A DNA stretch of 27,795 bases from PMNU01 sp035480575 (GCA_035480575.1 DATIHR010000007.1:1-27795), one strand, 5' to 3'; shown: positions 15,217 through 23,369, counted from the stretch's first letter. Notes: a model not told the origin generated them from the letters alone. Translations and numbers: made by a program.

Positions 15217-18200
15217 CTAATGATTGTTCAGCCTGCTGAAGGTTGTTCGTCCGTTAAACCTTGCTTCTCGCAAACGCTGAATTGCTTCCCGCGCTATGTC
15301 GCGCGCAAAGTATAACTCCACTGTCGTCCCCGAACGACCAAACGAATACGTATCTTGTCGCAGGCCTCCCCGTTCTTGCCCTATTGCTCGGATTACCTCT
15401 ATTGTCTGTTCGACCGAAGATTGACCTCTGCTCGCAATTAACCCTAACCGCATATGGCCCTGCGATGGTAGACCAATAGAGTAACCCTGCGCGAGCAATG
15501 CTGCGTGCGGGCTCAGCCCGGTTATCGTGCCGTTTTGCTGTTGTACGTCGTCAGGGCCTATGTCGAGCTGATTAACCAGTAGCCCGAATGCGAACTCGTC
15601 CATGTTGCATTTGGCGCGAGCTGCCTGCGCTTGCTCACGTGGCGAGGGACCGAGGAGTGCGGGATTAATGCCTAAAATAGCCTGCCGCACGGTATCAACA
15701 TACGCCAACTGTGGTATCGTCGGTTCTTGGCCGGGTTTTGGCAGACGATCAAGATCGATATCTAGAATTGCTTGCGGCAGTTCAGCGTTGCCACGACCAC
15801 GACCGCTTTTATAGAAATCAATAAGCGATGCCAGTGCGTGAATATGATACACCACCTGGCTTGCCCCCTGATAACTCCCCAGCCGTCTCCGTCCCGCCCC
15901 GTAACCGCCTACTAATTGCGCAACCCGCCCTTCTGAAATACCGAATGTTTGCGCAAGCGCCCTCCGGGGCACTTCGGTGTTACTGAGCTTAGGAGCAAGA
16001 CGCGCTTCTATGGCGTCGGCCACCTCATTGGGTACATGGCGTACTGGTTTCGACCGCGCATTAAGTGGCGTAAAAGTAAGGTCAGGGTCGTCGAGATAGA
16101 CACGCTCGTCATCTGTTAAACTTCTTACCACTGTCATCCTATTCACACCGACCCGCTTTGCTATGGCGTTGATACTTCGATGCGTCTCCATAACCCCTGT
16201 TAGACGTGCGTGCTCGGCCCGGATAGCGCGCGCATCACCCTCGTCTATAAAATAGCCAATGCCATTTGCCGGGCTATCGTCCGGATGACGGAGTGGCTGG
16301 GATTTTATACCCTTCCGGGCGCAATAAGCTGTTGCGAACTGGCCATATTGCGCTGTTATCTCGGCGAACCATACATGCGTGTCGTCGGCAATGGGTATAT
16401 TGTTAATACCTTCTGTTATGCGCGTAATTTCATCACCAGTAAAACGTCTGCCGGGCCGGCCTCTGCTTTTTCTGTCGGGCGACAGAGTCTTTTCCTCTAT
16501 GACAATTTCCAACTTCCGTGCCACTGCCTCTACCAGCGTTTCGGGGACGCCAAGATACTGCCCAAGCCCCCGTGAAGTAAACGATTGGGCTGGTGCCACT
16601 TTTGGTACTGGTACCTGGCTTAAGAAAAGCTCAACGCCTTTCGTATCATAATAACGCTCACCGCGAGCGCCGCTCTCTGGCAGTATGCTCCGAATAAATG
16701 CGTAAGGTACGCCAATAACCTCTTCGCCGGTAGTCGGATCTTGGTAGGTAAACTTTCCCATATTCACATGGAACCACTCTCGGCTAATACCGGGGTGTCT
16801 CGATAGCAAATCGGCTATCGATGTATCGTAGCCTTCGGGTTTAACGTAACGGTTATATCGAGGATCGTTCGGAGCTACTAACAGGTCCACGAGTGGTTTG
16901 CCGGCAGGCGCTAACGCCGCTTGTAGTTCATCGGGTAGCTCTGCCAACCGACGTAAGAAATCACGGTCTTCTGGCCGTGCCCTAACGCGGCCAGAAGGTT
17001 CTGTCGTCCCTGATTCCGAATCCGGCCTCAACCCTATCGTCACACCGCTCATGACCTCATCGAACCCAAACGCCATTTCGGCCGTATAATCAACGCGGCC
17101 CACCTCGGGCGCGTATTTGATCTGTGCAATTGTGGCGACTTTATCGGGATTGTCGGGCTCGTATCGGAATGTCCGGCCCATTTCCTGAATCATAGCAATG
17201 GGATCGCCCTGCTGCCCGAGAAATATAACCGCCTTAAGGCGACGTTTTACATCCCAGCCGCGACTAACCATACCGCATGTAGTCAATAACCCTGCATCTG
17301 CTTGCATATCAAAATGTTCTATTATTGCATGACTATCAGGACGAACTGCCCCTACCATATCTATAACAATCGTTTCGTCCAACTCCCACCCCAGCACTTC
17401 AGGTGCGTGGAGCCGTACCGCTTTAGCCAAGCGAGCAGCCTGCGCATTGCGACCGCCCGGCTGACAATAGGCAATTGCTTTATCGCCATCTTTTATAAAT
17501 AGGTGCAGCGCAATAGCAGCAGCCAACGACTCAGCATGTGCTTCGTCGCGGGCCATGTAGGTTAGTATGCGCACCGGCACAATAACTTTGTTTTCTACAG
17601 CTTCTAGCAACGACAGCGGTCGTATGTGATGCACCATCTTCTGCAGATCTTTGCGCTCATTACGTGAGGGCGTAGCAGTAAGCAATAACTTCTTACAATT
17701 GTCGAATTTCCTCAGCGTCACCATACGCACTTCGCCCAGCATAATATCTGCCTCATCAAATACAGCCATGTCGAAATCGTTCGGGTCAATTAAGCCGGTC
17801 TCGATTGCTACTGTCAGCGAATCTTTGGTAATAACGACAATATCGCCAGTCGCATCTTCTGGTTTTTTATGCCCTTGCCAAACCGACGTAAACTTCGTTC
17901 CTGGTGGCAGGCACTTGCGCAATGTTTTCTTTGGGTTCAAACAATCATCCACCAGTTTCTGCTGGTCAGTTACCCAGATAACGCGAGGCGAGGTACCATC
18001 TGGCAGCGGCCTACCTACCCCCTGCCTTGCCAACCAGTCGCCTGCCACTTTGGTCTTACCACTGGCAGTCGGCAGCACTACCAAAAATGCATTTGGTAGC
18101 TGCGGGTAACGGTCCAGTTTTGTCTTCTCACTCATAGTGGGCGGCGATACTGTAAACCAGCGTAAACTTTCACCTACATAACGTTGTAGGCCACTACGAG

Positions 18201-18591
18201 CGTCTTCGACGCCCCATGCTGCACTGGGCAACGCTTCCGGTGGTGTCGTTAACAGCGTATTTGCTAAAAGCACACTGCGGACTGCACGGCGCAATGGAGC
18301 AACCGTCTCCGGGGCTATGCTTTGCAAAGCAGCTGCCCCAACAGCGGATTCAGTTGTATGTACCGCAGCCCACTCAGCGTTAAAACCTGGGTTATTCCCG
18401 GCATTACGCCGATCATGACGACGCCGGGTCGCAAGTGCCCGGAGCGCCGTAATATAGGCAGTCTGCCACACGGGCACACCCACCCAGTCGATATCTTCCG
18501 GGCGTGCGAGCTCTGTATACGCCGTCTGAACAGCAGGCGGCATAAATTGCTCCCGCTCCAGCCCTAACACGTGCAAGGCTGGCTCTAACAT
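15217..18591 (-). CDS. SF2 DEAD-type helicase with tandem winged-HTH-like modules
   Basis: This 1124-aa protein has an unassigned N-terminal region (1-165). A superfamily 2 ATPase core follows: Walker A LPTASGKT (173-180), motif II FDEAD (278-282), motif III LLLTATPSR (302-310), motif V around LLTTCGMVSRGWDV (435-448), and motif VI QEMGRTFR (469-476) with arginine fingers. After about 585 there is no nuclease or methylase signature. Instead helix-turn-helix-like segments recur (about 589-610, 671-696, 742-764, 805-826, 874-898). Each is followed by a wing-like turn and an aromatic-led helix such as RYYDTKGVELFL, RRFTGDEITRIT or YFIDEGDARAI, as in MerR/excisionase-type winged HTHs. A similar ending occurs at 1091-1107. 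It appears to be a DNA translocase with its own multi-site DNA reader. Role unknown. Confidence 0.85.
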   Translation of the reverse strand: MLEPALHVLGLEREQFMPPAVQTAYTELARPEDIDWVGVPVWQTAYITALRALATRRRHDRRNAGNNPGFNAEWAAVHTTESAVGAAALQSIAPETVAPLRRAVRSVLLANTLLTTPPEALPSAAWGVEDARSGLQRYVGESLRWFTVSPPTMSEKTKLDRYPQLPNAFLVVLPTASGKTKVAGDWLARQGVGRPLPDGTSPRVIWVTDQQKLVDDCLNPKKTLRKCLPPGTKFTSVWQGHKKPEDATGDIVVITKDSLTVAIETGLIDPNDFDMAVFDEADIMLGEVRMVTLRKFDNCKKLLLTATPSRNERKDLQKMVHHIRPLSLLEAVENKVIVPVRILTYMARDEAHAESLAAAIALHLFIKDGDKAIAYCQPGGRNAQAARLAKAVRLHAPEVLGWELDETIVIDMVGAVRPDSHAIIEHFDMQADAGLLTTCGMVSRGWDVKRRLKAVIFLGQQGDPIAMIQEMGRTFRYEPDNPDKVATIAQIKYAPEVGRVDYTAEMAFGFDEVMSGVTIGLRPDSESGTTEPSGRVRARPEDRDFLRRLAELPDELQAALAPAGKPLVDLLVAPNDPRYNRYVKPEGYDTSIADLLSRHPGISREWFHVNMGKFTYQDPTTGEEVIGVPYAFIRSILPESGARGERYYDTKGVELFLSQVPVPKVAPAQSFTSRGLGQYLGVPETLVEAVARKLEIVIEEKTLSPDRKSRGRPGRRFTGDEITRITEGINNIPIADDTHVWFAEITAQYGQFATAYCARKGIKSQPLRHPDDSPANGIGYFIDEGDARAIRAEHARLTGVMETHRSINAIAKRVGVNRMTVVRSLTDDERVYLDDPDLTFTPLNARSKPVRHVPNEVADAIEARLAPKLSNTEVPRRALAQTFGISEGRVAQLVGGYGAGRRRLGSYQGASQVVYHIHALASLIDFYKSGRGRGNAELPQAILDIDLDRLPKPGQEPTIPQLAYVDTVRQAILGINPALLGPSPREQAQAARAKCNMDEFAFGLLVNQLDIGPDDVQQQNGTITGLSPHAALLAQGYSIGLPSQGHMRLGLIASRGQSSVEQTIEVIRAIGQERGGLRQDTYSFGRSGTTVELYFARDIAREAIQRLREARFNGRTTFSRLNNH

Positions 18592-18619
18592 CTGTGCCGA
18601 GTCTGGGTTGGAAGTGCTA

Positions 18620-18628
18620 ATGATACCA
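18620..18628 (-). promoter_or_regulatory. Extended -10 promoter of the helicase gene
   Basis: On the minus strand TGG (18626-18628) precedes TATCAT (18620-18625), matching the TGG-TACTAT style of other promoters here. The leader would be about 20 nt and has no Shine-Dalgarno. TTGACG at 18651-18656 is too far away to be its -35. Confidence 0.45.
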
Positions 18629-18687
18629 GCCTATAAAGAGCTGCCCGTATCGTCAAGCAAGTTGTCAATTACGTCGTCCAAGTACGG

Positions 18688-18693
18688 TATACT
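18688..18693 (+). promoter_or_regulatory. -10 box at GH63 gene start (leaderless)
   Basis: TATACT starts 13 nt before ATG 18701. TTGTCA at 18662-18667 is a -35 candidate with a long 20-bp spacer. It selects ATG 18701 over in-frame starts further upstream at 18608. Confidence 0.55.
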
Positions 18694-18700
18694 TGTAACC

Positions 18701-20035
18701 ATGAGCAAGACCGAGATGGGTTCTAATCTCGCGGCGCAGGCCCAGGCAGTACTGGAAAAAAACGACCGCGGCTCGTACACCATGCCTGGCCCCAGCCTGT
18801 ACCCGCACCAATGGTTGTGGGATAGTTGTTTTATTGCCATTGGGCAGCGACATTACGATGTCGAGCGGGCAAAAATGGAACTACTTAGCCTACTGCGAGG
18901 CCAGTGGAGCAATGGCATGCTGCCGCACATTATTTTTAGCGACGGCCACGAATACCGACGCGACCAGAATTTTTGGCTCAGCCACGTGAGCCCTTTTGCG
19001 CCCGATGACATACCCACCAGCGGCATAACCCAGCCGCCTATGCTTGCCGAGGCAATTGTGCGCGTTGGCGAAAAACTACCAATTATTGAACGCCGCAGCT
19101 GGTACCGGCAAGTATGGCCCAATCTGCTAGCCTACCACACATGGCTCTACACAGAACGCGATCCACACAATGAGGGCTTAACACTCCAGATACACCCGTG
19201 GGAAACGGGGCTCGATACCACGCCACCCTGGATGAGCGAAATGCACGACCATCTATTACCATGGTGGATACGCATGATCCAAACTACAAAACTCGACACC
19301 CTCGTTGGCGCCTTTCGCCGGGATACGCATGTAGAACCACGTGGCAAGCGGTATAGCACTATTGATGCACTTGCCATGTTCGACGCCCAACGCCGCTTAC
19401 GCCGCAAGGCGTACAATACCAGCCACATCCTGGACCATTCGTTGTTTGCTATCGAAGACTTGTCGTTTAACTGCATTCTTATTCGCGCTAACGAGCATAT
19501 GCAAACGATTGCACGAAGCATAAGGCAAGACATTCCGCCAGCGCTCGCAGCGTCCATGCAAAAAAGCTTCAAAACATTCGACGAACTATGGGACCCGTAC
19601 ACCGAAAGCTACTACAGCCGCGATTTTATTACCCACCGCTTATTAAAAGAACAAAGTATCGCGGGACTATTGCCACTATATGCCGGCTGCGTTAGCAAAG
19701 AGCGTGCTGCGCTGATTGTAAAAAGCCTGGAAAACGAACACACCTTCGGCCCGCCGTACCCCGTACCAAGTACACCGCTGAATTCACCTTGGTTTAAACC
19801 ACACGGCTACTGGCAAGGACCCACATGGTTTAACACAAACTGGCTTATTATTGACGGCCTTAAACGTTACGGATACGACGACCACGCTGCGGCACTTACC
19901 GATGTCATGCACGAGCTGGCCGGCAAGCACGGCTTCCGCGAGTACTACGACCCCATAAACGGCGACGGCCTTGGGGCGCATGATTTTAGCTGGACAGCCG
20001 CGCTGTCGCTTGATCTGCTACAATCAGGCAAGTAA
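18701..20035 (+). CDS. GH63 glucosylglycerate/mannosylglycerate hydrolase-like enzyme
   Basis: This 444-aa (alpha/alpha)6-barrel glycoside hydrolase resembles mycobacterial glucosylglycerate hydrolase and the mannosylglycerate hydrolase group, in both length and motif order. The segments are LYPHQWLWDSCFIAIG (33-48), GQWSNGMLPHIIFS (67-80), TSGITQPP (106-113), HPWETGLDTTPPW (165-177), GYWQGPTW (369-376) and EYYDPINGDGLG near the end. By comparison, Asp172 and Glu414 are the likely catalytic acid and base. There is no signal peptide, so it should act in the cytoplasm, releasing glycerate and hexose from a compatible solute. The exact substrate is inferred. The stop overlaps the vanY start by one base. 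Confidence 0.82.
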   Translation: MSKTEMGSNLAAQAQAVLEKNDRGSYTMPGPSLYPHQWLWDSCFIAIGQRHYDVERAKMELLSLLRGQWSNGMLPHIIFSDGHEYRRDQNFWLSHVSPFAPDDIPTSGITQPPMLAEAIVRVGEKLPIIERRSWYRQVWPNLLAYHTWLYTERDPHNEGLTLQIHPWETGLDTTPPWMSEMHDHLLPWWIRMIQTTKLDTLVGAFRRDTHVEPRGKRYSTIDALAMFDAQRRLRRKAYNTSHILDHSLFAIEDLSFNCILIRANEHMQTIARSIRQDIPPALAASMQKSFKTFDELWDPYTESYYSRDFITHRLLKEQSIAGLLPLYAGCVSKERAALIVKSLENEHTFGPPYPVPSTPLNSPWFKPHGYWQGPTWFNTNWLIIDGLKRYGYDDHAAALTDVMHELAGKHGFREYYDPINGDGLGAHDFSWTAALSLDLLQSGK

Positions 20036-20799
20036 TGCGTATGCGGCATAAAAAACTCTGGATTATTAGCATCGTTCTTGTCGGAACTATAGCAATTATA
20101 CTGGGCATTCTGTTTGGCAATAAAGCGGCCGCGCCCAAAGCCGACCACGGTGCTACTGTGAGTCAGGCTAGCCAAAGCAGCACCTTCAATAAAACACAGT
20201 ACTCCACGAGCGATCCAACCAGCATATGGGTGGTCGTGAATAAACAACATGCGCTTAACCCCAAAAATTACACGCCAGCTAATCTCGTATTTCCAAATGT
20301 GCCGCTCAGAGTACCAGGAAACGAATCTATGCAGCTGCGCGAAGACACTGCGAACGCACTCGAGGCACTGGTAGCCGCCGCAAAAAGCGATGGCCTTAAC
20401 CTTATGTTGGCAAGCGGATACCGATCGTACAACTACCAAGTAGGGCTCTATAACGGCTACGTAAAAAGCATGGGGCAAGCCGAGGCCGACAAAACGAGCG
20501 CCCGGCCTGGCCACAGCGAACACCAAACTGGCTTGGCGTTCGACCTTGAACCAACCAATAAAGAATGCGAGCTAGAGACCTGTTTTGGCGATATACCCGA
20601 CGGCCAATGGCTGGCCGCAGAGGCCTACAAATACGGGTTTATTATTCGTTACCCGGCCGATAAAGTCAGCGTAACCGGCTACGAATACGAACCCTGGCAT
20701 TTGCGTTATATTGGCAAAGAGCTAAGCGCAGAGATGCACAAACAACACATAACGACCCTCGAAACGTTCTTTGGCATTACCGGCGGCACACAGTATTAG
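20035..20799 (+). CDS. VanY-type D-alanyl-D-alanine carboxypeptidase, membrane-anchored
   Basis: This 254-aa M15B peptidase trims the terminal D-Ala of peptidoglycan peptides outside the membrane. An N-terminal anchor (about 8-28) and a short linker precede the domain. Zinc and catalytic residues are visible: SGYRS (127-131), His163 and Asp170 in GHSEHQTGLAFDL, and Glu219 with His222 in EPWHLRY. It overlaps the upstream glycosidase by one base (TAATG). The shared transcript may be for expression only, or both may serve sugar and wall scavenging. No Shine-Dalgarno, consistent with re-initiation. Confidence 0.92.
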   Translation: MRMRHKKLWIISIVLVGTIAIILGILFGNKAAAPKADHGATVSQASQSSTFNKTQYSTSDPTSIWVVVNKQHALNPKNYTPANLVFPNVPLRVPGNESMQLREDTANALEALVAAAKSDGLNLMLASGYRSYNYQVGLYNGYVKSMGQAEADKTSARPGHSEHQTGLAFDLEPTNKECELETCFGDIPDGQWLAAEAYKYGFIIRYPADKVSVTGYEYEPWHLRYIGKELSAEMHKQHITTLETFFGITGGTQY

Positions 20800-20811
20800 G
20801 TTGGGGCCGTG

Positions 20812-20827
20812 TGTGATCCCGATCATA
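20812..20827. promoter_or_regulatory. CRP-type operator before first pyridoxamine-oxidase-like gene
   Basis: TGTGA-TCCCGA-TCATA has one mismatch to TGTGA-N6-TCACA. A possible -10 (GATACT, 20849-20854) puts the site centre about 41 bp before the transcription start, where class II activators bind. Confidence 0.6.
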
Positions 20828-20874
20828 GATACATGGCAGCGTACCGTAGATACTAAGCATGTAAGGAGGATGCC

Positions 20875-21390
20875 ATGAACCTACTGAGTATGCACGCCAA
20901 ACAGACAGACAGGGCAAACATTGCCAATAAATATCGGGATGTACATGTATTTCTAAAAGAGCACCCTGTGGGCGTGCTGGCAACTGTTGACCCCAACAGT
21001 AATCCGCACGCCGCGACCATTTATTTTGCCGTCGATAGTTCATTTACTATTACGTTTCTAACCAAACGTGGCACCAAAAAGAGCGACAATATGCGCACGC
21101 ATAACCAAGCTATGCTCGTCGTGTTCGATGCACCGCAGCAAGCCACTACCCAAATTGCCGGCCTCGTAACAGAGATAACCGACCAAGACGAGGTACACCA
21201 GGTATTTCGCTCTACCCTTCGCGCCTCGCTGCACGAAGGTCGCAGCGCAGTGCCGCCAATAACAAAAATCGCCGCAGGCGCATTTGTTGCCTACCGACTT
21301 ACCCCTACGCAAGTCCGGCATTCGTGCTATGGACCAGCCCCAGTCGGTAAGCGCCAAAAAATGTTTGAGGTTATCGACCTGCCGTTATAG
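20875..21390 (+). CDS. Pyridoxamine 5'-phosphate oxidase-like flavin/heme-binding protein
   Basis: This 171-aa split-barrel protein belongs to the broad pyridoxamine-phosphate-oxidase-like group: VGVLATVDPNSNPHAATIYFAVD, then TFLTKRGTKKSDNMRTHNQAMLVVFD and GLVTEITD. Such proteins bind FMN, F420 or heme and are often stress-linked. True PdxH function cannot be claimed, since key substrate residues are not evident. AAGGAGG (20863-20869) five bases before the ATG makes it one of the best ribosome sites here. A CRP-type site upstream suggests control by the Crp-like protein encoded convergently next door. It is a paralogue of the gene at 23370-23822. Confidence 0.82.
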   Translation: MNLLSMHAKQTDRANIANKYRDVHVFLKEHPVGVLATVDPNSNPHAATIYFAVDSSFTITFLTKRGTKKSDNMRTHNQAMLVVFDAPQQATTQIAGLVTEITDQDEVHQVFRSTLRASLHEGRSAVPPITKIAAGAFVAYRLTPTQVRHSCYGPAPVGKRQKMFEVIDLPL

Positions 21391-21400
21391 CCCGTGAGTT

Positions 21401-22054
21401 TTACAACTCGGTGCCAAGCTTTTGTTCGAGCCCTTCGACACTGGCAATAACGATGCTGGCGCGGTCGATTGAAACTAGCCCGTCGCGCCGGATTTTTTGC
21501 AGTTCACGACTGACAGTCTCGCGCGATAGCCCTGCCCTGGCTGCAAGATCCGCCTCGGTAATGCTAAGGCTGACTGTTCCGTCATCTGCACGTTTGCCAA
21601 AACGACGACTTTCAATAAGCAACTCGTACATCAGCCTACTTTTGGCACTGCCAGCCATGAGGTGACTCAAACGGCCCAGTAGGCCGTCGAGGCCTCGATA
21701 TAGCCGGGTTAGTAGGTCGTACACGACATCCGGGTTTTCATGCATAAATGCCACTACGTCGTCCTTAGGTGCCATGTGCACCTGTAACTCGGTTTCTGCG
21801 GCAAAGAAATAGCGGTTTTCAGCCTCGGTCATAGCCCACAGCATAGGCAAGAATGCGCCCTCTTTAAATATGTTAACCACCACGTCGTCCCCACGATACG
21901 AAATATCGTATTGGCGTACCTTGCCGCTAGCAATGTATAAAATTGCCTGTGGCTGGTCGCCTGCATGTATCAAAATTTGACCTTCAGGATACGTGCGAAG
22001 TGGATAGTTAGAAAAAAACGCGGCTACTTTTTCGCTCGCAGACTGCTCGGCCAT
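21401..22054 (-). CDS. Crp/Fnr-family transcriptional regulator
   Basis: This 217-aa regulator has an N-terminal cyclic-nucleotide-binding-like beta roll (about 15-100), a dimerisation helix (about 105-145) and a Crp-type HTH. The recognition helix LSRETVSRELQKI (176-188) keeps the R-E-x-x-x-R pattern that in E. coli CRP reads TGTGA, and matching sites are present in this window. The cAMP phosphate cassette (GE-x-x-L plus R-S/T-A) is not recognisable; FLPMLWAM is found instead. Another effector, or none, is likely. The start at 22054 is preferred: a TATAAT box (22083-22088) lies inside the longer frame. The CRP site overlaps its promoter, suggesting autorepression. Confidence 0.93.
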   Translation of the reverse strand: MAEQSASEKVAAFFSNYPLRTYPEGQILIHAGDQPQAILYIASGKVRQYDISYRGDDVVVNIFKEGAFLPMLWAMTEAENRYFFAAETELQVHMAPKDDVVAFMHENPDVVYDLLTRLYRGLDGLLGRLSHLMAGSAKSRLMYELLIESRRFGKRADDGTVSLSITEADLAARAGLSRETVSRELQKIRRDGLVSIDRASIVIASVEGLEQKLGTEL

Positions 22055-22082
22055 ACTTACTCCAATTACTCCATTTATGCCT

Positions 22083-22088
22083 ATTATA
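22083..22088 (-). promoter_or_regulatory. -10 box of the crp-like gene
   Basis: TATAAT on the minus strand is 34 nt before ATG 22054. The CRP-type palindrome begins 2 bp upstream of it and occupies the -35/-10 spacer, the position of a repressor. Confidence 0.5.
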
Positions 22089-22089
22089 C

Positions 22090-22105
22090 TGTGATCCGGG
22101 TCACA
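22090..22105. promoter_or_regulatory. Perfect CRP-type operator between crp and VKOR genes
   Basis: TGTGA-TCCGGG-TCACA is an exact match to the CRP half-sites with correct 6-bp spacing. For VKOR (-10 TATGCT 22128-22133) the centre is near -42, an activating position. For the divergent crp gene it is near -21, a blocking position. Confidence 0.8.
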
Positions 22106-22142
22106 TACGTAATCGCATGCCAAACGCTATGCTCTAAAAGAC

Positions 22143-22748
22143 ATGAGCCTACCAAAAATGGCAAGCCTAACGTGGCAAAAATCACTCCCCTACGTGCTTA
22201 TTGTCGGCAGCATTGTCGGCTTGCTGGCCTCGTTTGCACTAACATACGATAAAATACACGTTTTACAAGATGCCAGCTACCAACCAGGCTGCAACCTAAA
22301 CCCTATTCTAAGCTGTGGGTCGGTTATGAAAACCGCACAAGCCAACTTGCTAGGCGTACCCAATACGCTATTTGGACTTATGGCATTTAGCATGTGTGCA
22401 TTGTTTGGTGTCGTACTCCTAGCCGGAGCAGAACTAAGGCGGTGGCTATGGCAAGGCGCCCAAATAGCGGCAACCGGTGGTGTTATTTTTATGCACTACT
22501 TATTCTTCCAAAGCGTATTCCGAATCCATGCTATTTGCCCATGGTGTTTTACCGTATGGATGGTCACGATTGCTCTATTCTTTTGTATTACACAGCACAA
22601 CATACGTATGGGTTTCCTACCTGGTTCACATTCGCCAGTAGCCCAATTTATTACGCGCTACAGCACCGATTTACTCATACTATGGTACCTCTGTATTTTT
22701 GCCATACTGGTCGTTAAATTTTGGTACTACTGGAGCAGCTTACTGTAA
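22143..22748 (+). CDS. VKOR-family membrane thiol oxidoreductase
   Basis: This 201-aa integral membrane protein is a vitamin K epoxide reductase homologue, the alternative to DsbB that reoxidises a periplasmic-type thiol oxidase using quinone. Four to five membrane helices are seen. The loop cysteines Cys50 (PGCNLNP) and Cys58 (LSCGSVM) and the active site CPWC (Cys132, Cys135) are all present. No fused thioredoxin domain follows, and no DsbA is nearby, so the partner must be elsewhere. It sits behind the perfect CRP-type site. The disulfide role fits the extracellular FKBP and other secreted products in this window. Confidence 0.94.
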   Translation: MSLPKMASLTWQKSLPYVLIVGSIVGLLASFALTYDKIHVLQDASYQPGCNLNPILSCGSVMKTAQANLLGVPNTLFGLMAFSMCALFGVVLLAGAELRRWLWQGAQIAATGGVIFMHYLFFQSVFRIHAICPWCFTVWMVTIALFFCITQHNIRMGFLPGSHSPVAQFITRYSTDLLILWYLCIFAILVVKFWYYWSSLL

Positions 22749-22752
22749 CGTA

Positions 22753-22780
22753 TTACACTTATGTTTATACACTTTATAAA
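22753..22780 (+). promoter_or_regulatory. Possible promoter before the two-TM protein gene
   Basis: TTACAC (22753-22758), a 16-bp spacer and TATAAA (22775-22780) are a modest sigma-70-like match, with an AAAGGA ribosome site nearer the start. Confidence 0.4.
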
Positions 22781-22801
22781 AACTTACAAAGGATGGGCGC
22801 C

Positions 22802-23347
22802 ATGAGCAAACAAGAAGAACGAAAAGCAATCGACAAAGTATTTATTTTGCTAGGAGTCATGGCCACACTCGCCTTGCTTGGCGCGAGTGCCCTTGGTTGG
22901 TGGGGGTATAAGTTCGCCACAAACCAAGTCACTAACGAGCTTGCCGAACAGCAGATTTACTTCCCGCCCAAGGACAGCCCGGCACTTGATCCGAAAGAAT
23001 TCCCCGACCTCCAACAATACGCTGGCCAGCTTGTAGACACCGGACCTGAAGCCAAAGCATATGCCAATGGGTTCATAAAACGACACCTCGAAAAAGTCGC
23101 CAGCGGCAAGACATATGCCGAAGTGAGTACATTGGCTATGAAAGACCCCACCAACACAGCTTTGCAACAGCAAAAAGCCGTACTATTCCAAGGCGAAACA
23201 CTCCGCGGGCTACTCCTGGGCGACGGTTATGCGTACTGGACATTCGGCATAATGGCTAAGTACGCAAGCTTTGCAGCTCTGGCAGGGGCTGGCGTTATGG
23301 CAGTACTCGTACTGCTAGGCTGGCGCCATTTGCAACGAATGAAATAA
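22802..23347 (+). CDS. Two-TM uncharacterised membrane protein
   Basis: This 181-aa protein has a short charged N-terminus, a membrane helix at about 17-40, an external loop of about 110 residues, and a second helix near 152-175. Loop features include QQIYFPPKDSPAL, YAGQLVDTGPEAKAYANGFI, SGKTYAEVS and LFQGETLRGLLL. I know similar proteins from Actinobacteria that databases sometimes label aromatic ring-opening dioxygenase LigA. That name is not supported, since there is no dioxygenase motif. Function unknown. ATG 22802 is chosen over one at 22721 because AAAGGA lies just upstream and the earlier frame overlaps VKOR. It may be co-transcribed with VKOR. Confidence 0.8.
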   Translation: MSKQEERKAIDKVFILLGVMATLALLGASALGWWGYKFATNQVTNELAEQQIYFPPKDSPALDPKEFPDLQQYAGQLVDTGPEAKAYANGFIKRHLEKVASGKTYAEVSTLAMKDPTNTALQQQKAVLFQGETLRGLLLGDGYAYWTFGIMAKYASFAALAGAGVMAVLVLLGWRHLQRMK

Positions 23348-23354
23348 CTAAGCG

Positions 23355-23363
23355 TGGTACAGT
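23355..23363 (+). promoter_or_regulatory. Extended -10 promoter at second pyridoxamine-oxidase-like gene
   Basis: TGG-TACAGT ends 6 nt before ATG 23370, with TACAGT repeated directly after it. The spacing equals that at the other leaderless starts. Confidence 0.5.
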
Positions 23364-23369
23364 TACAGT

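Noticed and set aside
15217..18591. Type I or III restriction subunit
   Set aside because: The helicase core could fit, but no nuclease motif, methylase or specificity gene is in the protein or next to it.
22802..23347. Label of aromatic ring-opening dioxygenase LigA
   Set aside because: No dioxygenase metal site or fold; the name seems to be a database carry-over for a two-TM protein.
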